From the NCBI RefSeq assembly GCF_015056685.1, contig NZ_SVFW01000024.1, positions 1 to 56,663 on the forward strand: a stretch of DNA of 56,663 bases, written 5' to 3'. Shown piece after piece: positions 50,124 through 56,663 of the stretch; the first letter of the stretch is position 1; each line of letters starts with the position of its first letter. This stretch comes from Butyrivibrio sp. Lineage in GTDB: Bacteria; Bacillota; Clostridia; Lachnospirales; Lachnospiraceae. Below the pieces are notes generated by a model. That model was given only the letters and a program-made list of their open reading frames with translations. It searched no databases and was not told the origin of the DNA. The position numbers were made by a program, and so were the translations under genes.

Positions 50124-50819
50124 TTACAGATTTTTTATAAGTTCCATTGTAAGAGCTGCGCAGTCTTTTGCTGCTTTTGCTTCGAATGTAGGATAGTCTA
50201 CATCTGCAGTTCCATCGGCCTTATCAGAAATTGCTCTGATGATAAGGTATGGAATGTTGTTGAGATAGCAGGCCTGGGCAATTGCTGCGCCTTCCATCTC
50301 CGCGCACATGCCGCCAACATCAGCTATGATCCTCTCTTTTGTCTCCTTACCACTGATGAACTGATCACCACTGGCAACTCTTCCTTCAAAAACTCCGATG
50401 TCAGGAGCAACTTTCTTAATAGCTGCTTTTGCTTTTTCTCTCATATCAGCGTCAGCTACAAAAGATTCCACTCCGAGCTGAGGAACGACACCCATTTTAT
50501 ATCCAAATACTCTTACATCCATGTCATGATAAATAGCATCTGTTGAAAGAACCACGTCACCAATGTTTATATCGTTGTTAAGTGAACCTGCTATTCCTGT
50601 GTTGATGATTCTTTCAACTCCAAAGATATCTGCAAGGATCTGGGCGCAGATTCCGGCATTTACTTTACCGATTCCGCTTCTTACTACTACAACTTCAGTA
50701 TTCTCAATTGTTCCTTCATAAAACTCCATGGAAGCTTTTTTGACTACGTTTTTAACGTTCATTGAGCCTTTAAGAGTCTCGACTTCGACTTCCATAGCTC
50801 CAATTATTCCAATTTTCAT
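50124..50819 (-). CDS. mtnN: 5'-methylthioadenosine/S-adenosylhomocysteine nucleosidase
   Basis: 231 aa. Motifs are MKIGIIGAMEVEVETL, VVRSGIGKVNAGICAQILAD, INTGIAGSLN, FISGKETKERI, the substrate Glu in CAEMEGAAIAQAC, and the general-acid Asp in ISDKADGTADVDY. It cleaves SAH to S-ribosylhomocysteine, the LuxS substrate, and MTA to methylthioribose. It follows luxS by 17 bases; the two form consecutive steps of the activated methyl cycle. Confidence 0.97.
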   Translation of the reverse strand: MKIGIIGAMEVEVETLKGSMNVKNVVKKASMEFYEGTIENTEVVVVRSGIGKVNAGICAQILADIFGVERIINTGIAGSLNNDINIGDVVLSTDAIYHDMDVRVFGYKMGVVPQLGVESFVADADMREKAKAAIKKVAPDIGVFEGRVASGDQFISGKETKERIIADVGGMCAEMEGAAIAQACYLNNIPYLIIRAISDKADGTADVDYPTFEAKAAKDCAALTMELIKNL

Positions 50820-50836
50820 TGTAGCTTCTCCTTTAA

Positions 50837-51361
50837 TTATGAATCAAAGAACTGACGACCATCATCTGTTACAAGTCTCTCTGACTTAGGATATTCGAAA
50901 ATCATGGAGTTATTAGCATTTTCAGCAAGGTAAGCAGCAAATTTACGTGCATACCATTTAGCTATCTCAAGATTGTGCATGAGGTAATTACCACAATTAA
51001 CAGCCGATGCACCCGGTACTTCCTCTGTATTTTCTACTGACTGAAATGCTCTTAAAAGAAGATCATGAATTTCTTTTGGTTCACGATTGCCTTTCATAAT
51101 GAGATAAAAACCTGTAAGACATCCCATTGGGCCCCAATAAATAATCTGATCTTTCCAATCAGGATCGTTTCTGAGGAAAGTTGCAATGATGTGCTCTAAA
51201 GAATGCATTGCAGCTACATCAACTGCCGGTTCAACATTTGGTCTTGTTACTCTGATATCATAAGTTGTAACCTTATAGTCACCAAGAGTATCTACTCTGC
51301 TGGTAAATATTCCCGGTATGATTTTGGTGTGGTCTACAGAAAAGCTAGGGATTAAATCCAT
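50837..51361 (-). CDS. luxS: S-ribosylhomocysteine lyase LuxS
   Basis: 174 aa from ATG 51361 with AGGAG 8 bases upstream. Metal ligands His53 and His57 are in MHSLEHIIATF, with the third (Cys) in SAVNCGNYLMHNL. The catalytic cysteine lies in WGPMGCLTGFYL (Cys81), and the catalytic Glu of HSLEH is Glu56. It splits S-ribosylhomocysteine into homocysteine and DPD, the precursor of autoinducer-2. It lies between an RpiR-family regulator (24 bases) and mtnN. Confidence 0.97.
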   Translation of the reverse strand: MDLIPSFSVDHTKIIPGIFTSRVDTLGDYKVTTYDIRVTRPNVEPAVDVAAMHSLEHIIATFLRNDPDWKDQIIYWGPMGCLTGFYLIMKGNREPKEIHDLLLRAFQSVENTEEVPGASAVNCGNYLMHNLEIAKWYARKFAAYLAENANNSMIFEYPKSERLVTDDGRQFFDS

Positions 51362-51385
51362 ATCTGTATCTCCTTTCAAATAAAT

Positions 51386-52252
51386 TTAGTCTTTGGGCAT
51401 CTCATTGAATACCTCGTAGGAATCTCTGAGATACTCTCTTATATTATCATAATCTCTATTGGCAATGGCAGTATAAAGTGTATCAACTAAGAAAAGTTGA
51501 GCAAAACGTGAACTTGTAATACCGCTCTTTTTATCTATTTCCGGAGAAGTAGCAAATAGAACATGGTCACAGCTGGTAGTAAGAGTGTTATTTCCAAGCT
51601 TGGTGATTGCAATTGTTGTCGCGCCGGACTCCTTTGCAATATTGAAACACTGCATGACTTCTTTATTTTTGGCATTGTCACTAAAGAATAAACATACATC
51701 GCCCGGTGCTGCCTGAGATACTGTCATTAAACTCATATGAAAATCCTGATTAAAGACAACATTATAATGGATTCTCAAAAGCTTACAATATAAATCATAA
51801 GCAGCTACGCTGGCAGTTCCTATTCCAAAAAGCTGAATCTGTTTCGCCCCAACAATCTTGGTTACCGCATCATTAAAGGTTCCCACATCGAAAAGTCTAT
51901 AGGTTGTCTGAACAGCCTGTACACTCGTTGCACAGATATTATCAGCAATTGACTGCAGTGATGTGTATTCATTTACATCCTTAAATGCAATCTTCGGTCC
52001 TTTGTCTGCCTGTTTTAATGATGTATTAGCCTCAGCATAATAAGCGTTTTTCAGGTCTTTAAGACCATCATATCCGATTGCCTGGGCAAAGCGGGTCCAT
52101 GACGCCTGTGTTGTGCCTGATTTTTGAGCAAGCTCTTTTATAGGGAAAAGAAACAGATCGTCCTTATTCTGCAAAACATAATCAGCAACCAGTTTTTCTG
52201 AAGCAGGGAGAGAGTTATAGCAACTTTTAATTCTTTCACTTACAACATTCAT
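51386..52252 (-). CDS. RpiR/MurR family transcriptional regulator with SIS domain
   Basis: 288 aa from ATG 52252 with GGAGG 9 bases upstream. The N-terminal HTH_6 domain is VSERIKSCYNSLPASEKLVADYVLQNKDDLFLFPIKELAQKSGTTQASWTRFAQAIGYDGLKDLK. The SIS sugar-phosphate isomerase domain is IVGAKQIQLFGIGTASVAAYDLYCKLLRIHYNVVF... GDVCLFFSDNAKNKEVMQC. Regulators of this type sense phosphosugars. Here it heads an apparent operon with luxS and mtnN, so it may read a sugar phosphate or a ribosyl compound; this is inference. Confidence 0.93.
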   Translation of the reverse strand: MNVVSERIKSCYNSLPASEKLVADYVLQNKDDLFLFPIKELAQKSGTTQASWTRFAQAIGYDGLKDLKNAYYAEANTSLKQADKGPKIAFKDVNEYTSLQSIADNICATSVQAVQTTYRLFDVGTFNDAVTKIVGAKQIQLFGIGTASVAAYDLYCKLLRIHYNVVFNQDFHMSLMTVSQAAPGDVCLFFSDNAKNKEVMQCFNIAKESGATTIAITKLGNNTLTTSCDHVLFATSPEIDKKSGITSSRFAQLFLVDTLYTAIANRDYDNIREYLRDSYEVFNEMPKD

Positions 52253-52305
52253 AAAAATTGGCCTCCAAACCATTTCAATACTATATTTCTAATTGTAAAC
52301 CATTT

Positions 52306-52320
52306 TGAAATAAAATTTCA
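52306..52320. promoter_or_regulatory. Palindrome in the rpiR / rubrerythrin intergenic region
   Basis: TGAAAT-AAA-ATTTCA, a perfect 6-bp inverted repeat. TGAAA..TTTCA sites are common operators of RpiR/MurR regulators. It lies 54 bases before the rpiR start codon, so autoregulation is plausible. Confidence 0.5.
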
Positions 52321-52443
52321 TAAGTAATTATAAAATATTTGTGAAAACCATTTAATTTTCTGACTATTATGCTATGCTCGATATAGGCAATTTAATTGTG
52401 GGTAGCTAGTTTTTTTGTTTCGCACGAAAGGAGATTTTAGTTT

Positions 52444-52983
52444 ATGAAATGGGTATGTCAGGTTTGTGGATACATTCATGAAGGCGATCAGCCACCAGAG
52501 AAGTGTCCTGTATGTAACGCTCCAGCTTCTAAATTCCAGAAACAGGAAGGTGAGAAGGTTTGGGCATGCGAGCATGTTGTTGGTGTAGCTAGTGAAGCTC
52601 CGGAAGAGATCAAGAATGGTCTCCGTGAGATGTTCAACGGTGAGTGCTCAGAAGTTGGTATGTATCTTGCAATGTCAAGAGTTGCCATCAGAGAGGGTTA
52701 CCCTGAAATCGGTGCTTTCTATGAGAAGGCTGCCTGGGAAGAGGCTGAACACGCTGCTAAATTTGCAGAGATGCTTGGTGAAGTATTAACTGATTCTACA
52801 AAGAAGAATCTTGAACTTCGCGCAGAAGCAGAATATGGCGCTACTCAGGGTCGTGCAGATCTTGCTAAGAAGGCAAAAGAGCTTAATCTTGATGCAATCC
52901 ATGATGCAGTTCATGAGATTGGCCGCGATGAAGCTAGACATGGAAAAGGCTTCCAGGGACTTCTTGATAGATATTTCAAATAA
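52444..52983 (+). CDS. Reverse rubrerythrin (rubredoxin domain first)
   Basis: 179 aa. The N-terminal rubredoxin domain has Cys5/Cys8 and Cys21/Cys24 (CQVC...CPVC). A ferritin-like four-helix domain follows, with EAEHAAKF and EIGRDEARHGKGF carrying the di-iron Glu/His ligands (ExxH repeats) and NGECSEVGMYLAMSRVA the first ligand. This domain order is the 'revRbr' type of clostridia, an NADH-dependent peroxide/oxygen reductase. AAAGGAG is 10 bases before ATG. Divergent from the RpiR gene. Confidence 0.95.
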   Translation: MKWVCQVCGYIHEGDQPPEKCPVCNAPASKFQKQEGEKVWACEHVVGVASEAPEEIKNGLREMFNGECSEVGMYLAMSRVAIREGYPEIGAFYEKAAWEEAEHAAKFAEMLGEVLTDSTKKNLELRAEAEYGATQGRADLAKKAKELNLDAIHDAVHEIGRDEARHGKGFQGLLDRYFK

Positions 52984-53000
52984 TTGAATAGTATGCAAAG

Positions 53001-53033
53001 GGCTTCTCTGAGGTGATCAGCGAAGCCTTTTTT
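53001..53033 (+). terminator. Terminator after reverse rubrerythrin
   Basis: GGCTTC and GAAGCC plus an inner CTGA/TCAG helix (one mismatched pair between), loop GGTGA, followed by TTTTTTA. It overlaps the last bases of the convergent CapA-type gene. Confidence 0.9.
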
Positions 53034-54483
53034 ATTTCATATCATCTTTCCAATATGTATTTATTTCTTTGGTTTCAAAGCCCGTTATCCTGATTCCGTC
53101 ATAGGTATGCTCAGCAGTAAAAAGAGCTTCTTCTCCAATTTTAGTTTCTTCAGAAAAACCCTGATCAGCTCTGAAATTTCCAAGAGAATAAAAAACTATT
53201 GTATTGTTTCCATCAGGTCTTATTATCTCTTTTGTCTCCTGAACCACATGTGGGTGCGTACCTATAACTACATCCGCATTTCCCTCTGCGAAGAGCTCTG
53301 CAAAATGTTCCTGAAAACTGCTTATTTCTGTCTGATATTCATCTCCCCAATGGACGAACACAACTACAATATCCGCTTCTTTTCGGCTTTCCGTCAGGTC
53401 TTTGACCAGCTCTTTTTCGCCATCTTCATCCTGTGGAAGGTAATGGACCAGATTTGGATATTTCTCAGTAGCTTTTTTCACATTAGTATCATAAGTATAG
53501 GCAAAGAGCGCGAATTTTATGCCATTTCTTGATATCAATTCATAGGGCCTGTAAGTTTTGTCAGTACTTTTCTGAATTCCAACAGTTTTTAATCCACAAT
53601 CCTCGTAGAAGTCCTTTGTAAAATCAACAGCACCTATGCCTTTATCCAGAGTATGATTGTTGGCGCACACTGCTATATCAAATCCTGCATCAGCCAGAGC
53701 TTGTCCCACTTCTTTGGGTGAACCAAATGTGGGATAGCCGCTTACCATGGATTTTTTATCCACAAGTACTGTCTCAGCTTGAAATGCCGCTATATCAGCA
53801 TTCTCAATTTCTTTTTTGAAAGGTTCATATAAAAAGTCAAAGCTTCCATTTTCATTGGAATAGGCGTGTTTATAAATCTCTTCGTGGATGATATTATCGC
53901 CAAATGCTATGAACCTTACCGAGTTATCCACATTCTTAAGGCCAAATCCATCCCATCTCCACAGGGAATTGGTTTTATCTACATCTTCTACGAGGATTAT
54001 TTTTCCGCTTTCATCCTCAAGCTTCATCCGCCTGATAAGGTGCCCTGTTTCAGACGCAAACCACTTTGGCCTTACCTTGTTTTCATCCTCGATCTCATAT
54101 ATGAAGATATGCTGCGAATAATTTCTTTCATCTTTATCAACCCAGAAGGGCCTGTACTTCCCGTACTTTCCTCTTTTCCACACAAGGGCGATCATGTCAT
54201 CATGCCCATTTCCATCAATATCAGTCAAAAGAAAATCCTGAACCTTAACAGTTCTCTCTGTGGAAAAGATTTTATTTCCCTGCTCATCATATAAGGTGAG
54301 CATTTTATCTTTAAGCACTAAATGCCCATCATTCACGACCTTTTCATTCCATGTAACCCAGCGTGGAATGTAATTATCCTTTATCAGGAAAAAGAGTATA
54401 CAAAGAACTACTGCCACTCCAAGGAGTAGCAGCAGTCCTATAGATATTCTTAATTTGGTTTTACTATTGTTTGTAACCTGCAT
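53032..54483 (-). CDS. CapA-family metallophosphatase-like protein with N-terminal anchor and VCBS-like domain
   Basis: 483 aa from ATG 54483, overlapping the upstream stop by one base (TGATG). TM anchor at residues ~12-33. Residues ~45-170 have a calcium-binding-like DIDGNGHDDMIALV segment, as in VCBS/FG-GAP repeats. CapA domain from ~180: RFIAFGDNIIHEEIY, AAFQAETVLV, GYPTFGSPKEVGQALADAGFDIAVCANNHTLDKG, IVVVFVHWGDEYQ, DVVIGTHPHVVQ and IVFYSLGNF. CapA-type proteins act in poly-gamma-glutamate or wall-polymer metabolism; activity is not proven. It has the same operon as the DUF3160 gene. Confidence 0.9.
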   Translation of the reverse strand: MQVTNNSKTKLRISIGLLLLLGVAVVLCILFFLIKDNYIPRWVTWNEKVVNDGHLVLKDKMLTLYDEQGNKIFSTERTVKVQDFLLTDIDGNGHDDMIALVWKRGKYGKYRPFWVDKDERNYSQHIFIYEIEDENKVRPKWFASETGHLIRRMKLEDESGKIILVEDVDKTNSLWRWDGFGLKNVDNSVRFIAFGDNIIHEEIYKHAYSNENGSFDFLYEPFKKEIENADIAAFQAETVLVDKKSMVSGYPTFGSPKEVGQALADAGFDIAVCANNHTLDKGIGAVDFTKDFYEDCGLKTVGIQKSTDKTYRPYELISRNGIKFALFAYTYDTNVKKATEKYPNLVHYLPQDEDGEKELVKDLTESRKEADIVVVFVHWGDEYQTEISSFQEHFAELFAEGNADVVIGTHPHVVQETKEIIRPDGNNTIVFYSLGNFRADQGFSEETKIGEEALFTAEHTYDGIRITGFETKEINTYWKDDMK

Positions 54484-56663
54484 CAATTATTTTTTATCCT
54501 GTAACTCTGAGTCCATGAAGGCTGCTCAGGTGCTCTCTCAACTTCAACCCAGTTCCATTCATCGTCCAAATATCCACCGGACAGAGCATTTTTCCATTCT
54601 TCGTCTGTCATTCTGTCTGTAATCGAAGTTGTAAACTGATAAAAACTATATGCACTTCCTCTTCCAACATGAAGCTCTCCATCTATTGGGAAAATCACAT
54701 AAATTGTTGCAGCATAACCTGAACCAACTTCAAGGACGCTGCCGTTTGGATCAGTTGCAATATCAGCAATTACAGGGCAAGGAGCCTGTGTACTGTCAAT
54801 CGTATCCTCGCCTAAGGAGTCTTTAGTAACTTCTTCCCAGAAGTGCTCAATATATCCACCATAACATCTGATAAACTCATACTCATCTTCTGTAATCGTG
54901 TCGTTTGTCAGCTCTTTTTCAGAAATCGTAATAAGTGTTCCTGCTATCTCTGACAGTTTATCAAGGTCATCACTTGCTCCATCTGACAGCATATTGCAGC
55001 TACTAAGCATTTCTTTTGTCTTCTCAGAAAGAGCCTTGAATCTGCTGTATACTACCGGCTGTGTATCAACATAACCTCTGTCATCAAGTGGTTCAAAATC
55101 AGGTCCACCCATCTCAGCCATAGGCTGTTTGGTATAAAGGATTGTGTCATGTTTAAGCTCAGCATAGGAGCCCGCAAAGGTCTCAAGATTCTTTTTATCC
55201 CATTCTTCGCTCTGCATATATGAAGGATAGCCATCTCTCTTTTCTTCAAAAAGAGGTCTTAAGGTATACAGCCATCCTGAATAGAGGCTTGCGTTCCACA
55301 AATCCTGCTCATCGTTATTAAATAATGCCTTAAGAGCCTGAATATTCTCGTTGTAATTCTCATATTTTGTATCGCCCTGCTCATCAAGGATCTCGTAAGC
55401 TTTTTCTGAACCGAGAACTGCTGCTGTATCAAGGGTGTCAGGTAGGCATCTTCTCTCGCCCTCCGGATTTTCTTTTACTGAGCTGTATATGAGTCTCTGC
55501 ATTATTGCAGCGTCAATAGTAAATCTCTGTCCCATGAATCTGTAGGATGGAATTATTGGGTCTTCTCCATCGTAGACAGGAATTGAATTGACTGCAGGTG
55601 GATCGATCTTCTTTAAAGCAGGCAAAATGCTATCTTTAAATGTCTTTTCATCTGTTACTGCCTGAAGTGACGGCGCCTCTGCGCAGCTCTCTTCCAGAGC
55701 ATCATAGATTTCCTTAAATCCCGCATCATCAGATTTTCCTGCAAAAAAGCTTGTGACTTCGTAGATGTTACTCCACTCTTTATTATCTGCTGAAAGTGCA
55801 ATTGTCTGAAGGATCGCGCTCTTTGCCATCTCCTCGTTATCAAGCTCAAATGCAATTCGTCCGTACCACATCATAGCGCGGAAATAGTGCTCTAGCTGGT
55901 CATCTCCGTCGTAGTAGCCTCTTGGTTTGTACTGGGTATAATCCTCATTCAAATCTGTCAGAGCGCATACCTCAATTCCTTCTGCAGCCATTACCTTGTC
56001 ATATTCGCCCTTAACTAACAGATCAAACTGAGGGTCGCTTACAGGTGCTGTAACGCTTTCGTCCTGCAACAGACTTCCTACATAGAAAAATGCAAGGTTT
56101 CTGAATGCCGCATTTTCCCAATCTGTTCCCTTCAGCTCCTCATACTGTTTTGCAGATTCTGCCAGCATATTTGAGCTGACTTTTTTTAATTCATCAGACA
56201 GATACTGCTGCTCGCACTTTTTCATAAGGTGGGCAAAATACAGATGATATGTATGCATCAGTGAATCCACTGTTATAAAATTAGGGAACATAACATATCT
56301 GTTATCCTCATAAATGTCAAAAAACTCTCTACTACTGTCAGCTGTAACAGCAAAATTATTTTTGATAAGTGCATTTCTGAGAATTGAAGGATGATTATAT
56401 TCGCTTTCATATTCATCACTAAAAAGATAAGCAAAATCAGATGCATATACTACATTAGAAAAATCTTCATTCACGCTGTAATGTGCGATTGAAGGGATAA
56501 GGTTTGGATCATAGTAGATCTTTTCACTTGAGTCTGAGCTCTTTTCTTCATTAACTGTTGCAGGCTCACTGCTTTCTCCAATGGCAGCATTCTGCTCGTT
56601 TCCTTCAGAAACTTCTGTTGTTTCCTGCGCTGACTGCGCGTCAGGGCTTTCAACTGGGGTTGA
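54483..56663 (-). CDS. DUF3160-type protein, 5' end beyond the window
   Basis: At least 726 aa, frame open to the right edge. The last ~70 in-window upstream residues are Ser/Thr/Glu/Pro-rich (EVSEGNEQNAAIGESSEPAT-like), as in the linker behind a lipobox, so the real start and signal lie outside. The GTG at 56474 is not the start. The globular part begins around SVNEDFSNVVYASDFAYLF and contains MFPNFITVDSLMHTYHLYFAHLMKKCEQQYL, MGQRFTIDAAIMQRLIYSSVKENPEGERRCLPDTLDTAAVLG and DTQPVVYSRFKALSEKT, which I recall as DUF3160 (large extracytoplasmic protein of unknown function). Co-transcribed with the CapA gene. Confidence 0.85.
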   Translation of the reverse strand, partial: STPVESPDAQSAQETTEVSEGNEQNAAIGESSEPATVNEEKSSDSSEKIYYDPNLIPSIAHYSVNEDFSNVVYASDFAYLFSDEYESEYNHPSILRNALIKNNFAVTADSSREFFDIYEDNRYVMFPNFITVDSLMHTYHLYFAHLMKKCEQQYLSDELKKVSSNMLAESAKQYEELKGTDWENAAFRNLAFFYVGSLLQDESVTAPVSDPQFDLLVKGEYDKVMAAEGIEVCALTDLNEDYTQYKPRGYYDGDDQLEHYFRAMMWYGRIAFELDNEEMAKSAILQTIALSADNKEWSNIYEVTSFFAGKSDDAGFKEIYDALEESCAEAPSLQAVTDEKTFKDSILPALKKIDPPAVNSIPVYDGEDPIIPSYRFMGQRFTIDAAIMQRLIYSSVKENPEGERRCLPDTLDTAAVLGSEKAYEILDEQGDTKYENYNENIQALKALFNNDEQDLWNASLYSGWLYTLRPLFEEKRDGYPSYMQSEEWDKKNLETFAGSYAELKHDTILYTKQPMAEMGGPDFEPLDDRGYVDTQPVVYSRFKALSEKTKEMLSSCNMLSDGASDDLDKLSEIAGTLITISEKELTNDTITEDEYEFIRCYGGYIEHFWEEVTKDSLGEDTIDSTQAPCPVIADIATDPNGSVLEVGSGYAATIYVIFPIDGELHVGRGSAYSFYQFTTSITDRMTDEEWKNALSGGYLDDEWNWVEVERAPEQPSWTQSYRIKNN

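Noticed and set aside
56472..56474. GTG as start of the DUF3160 protein
   Set aside because: The frame stays open to the window edge with a Ser/Thr/Glu-rich linker, and no ribosome site precedes the GTG.

Overview
The window looks like a chromosomal segment from a low-GC, motile anaerobic Firmicute of the Lachnospiraceae, most like Butyrivibrio or Pseudobutyrivibrio. The genus is inferred from gene content: a class I two-subunit fumarase, a reverse rubrerythrin, a clostridial sufCBDSU order, a Tad locus with DUF5702/DUF6382-type proteins, flagellin next to a very large flagellar-associated protein, GH13_9 branching enzyme and a GH43. Shine-Dalgarno sites (GGAGG/AAGGAG) and 17-bp-spaced sigma-A promoters are very clear. 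There is no rRNA, IS element, phage or CRISPR array. Most genes lie on the minus strand.

Layout by region. 1-5.6 kb: truncated tRNA-Ser with a perfect promoter, a small MGMT-like protein, fumarase beta and alpha, HIT protein, rhomboid protease, a flavodoxin-SCP2 fusion and an FHA protein. 5.6-13.9 kb: a complete Tad (type IVc pilus) operon, transcribed right to left as A24 peptidase, TadZ, TadA, TadB, TadC-like, Flp pilin, DUF5702 protein, TadE-like protein with a metal-ribbon tail, second A24 peptidase, TadE, then the FHA protein. 14.0-18.7 kb: FliS, flagellin and a 988-aa flagellar-associated protein. 18.7-25.3 kb: glgB, a TPR/acidic/pseudo-AAA+ protein, ksgA and tatD. 25.5-25.8 kb: tRNA-Lys with a long terminator, followed by a 131-nt four-way-junction palindromic element.

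25.8-29.0 kb: a radical SAM protein divergent from a paralogue that has lost its FeS cysteines, with a perfect inverted repeat between them and a TetR regulator alongside. 29.0-34.1 kb: the SUF iron-sulfur operon with a consensus promoter and a 21-bp palindrome at the start site. 34.2-35.8 kb: tRNA-Gly, a Fur-type palindrome, a metal exporter and a Fur-family regulator. 35.8-40.6 kb: two lipoproteins, a DUF3810 membrane protease-like protein and a two-component system. 40.6-42.1 kb: DUF4956/VTC polyphosphate pair. 42.3-45.0 kb: an unknown 161-aa protein, an O-antigen-ligase-like protein and an RluA pseudouridine synthase. 45.1-48.3 kb: a second two-component system and GH43. 48.4-52.3 kb: pgi, then an rpiR-luxS-mtnN operon for SAH recycling and AI-2. 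52.4-56.7 kb: reverse rubrerythrin, a CapA-type protein and a DUF3160 protein running off the right edge.

The best candidates for something undescribed are: (a) the divergent active/degenerate radical SAM pair; (b) the four-way-junction element after tRNA-Lys; (c) the 988-aa flagellar-locus protein with a FliK-like C-terminus; (d) the pseudo-AAA+ acidic protein; and (e) two sharp palindromic operators controlling FeS assembly and metal export. All functional statements come from reading the sequence and from recalled family knowledge; no database search was run.
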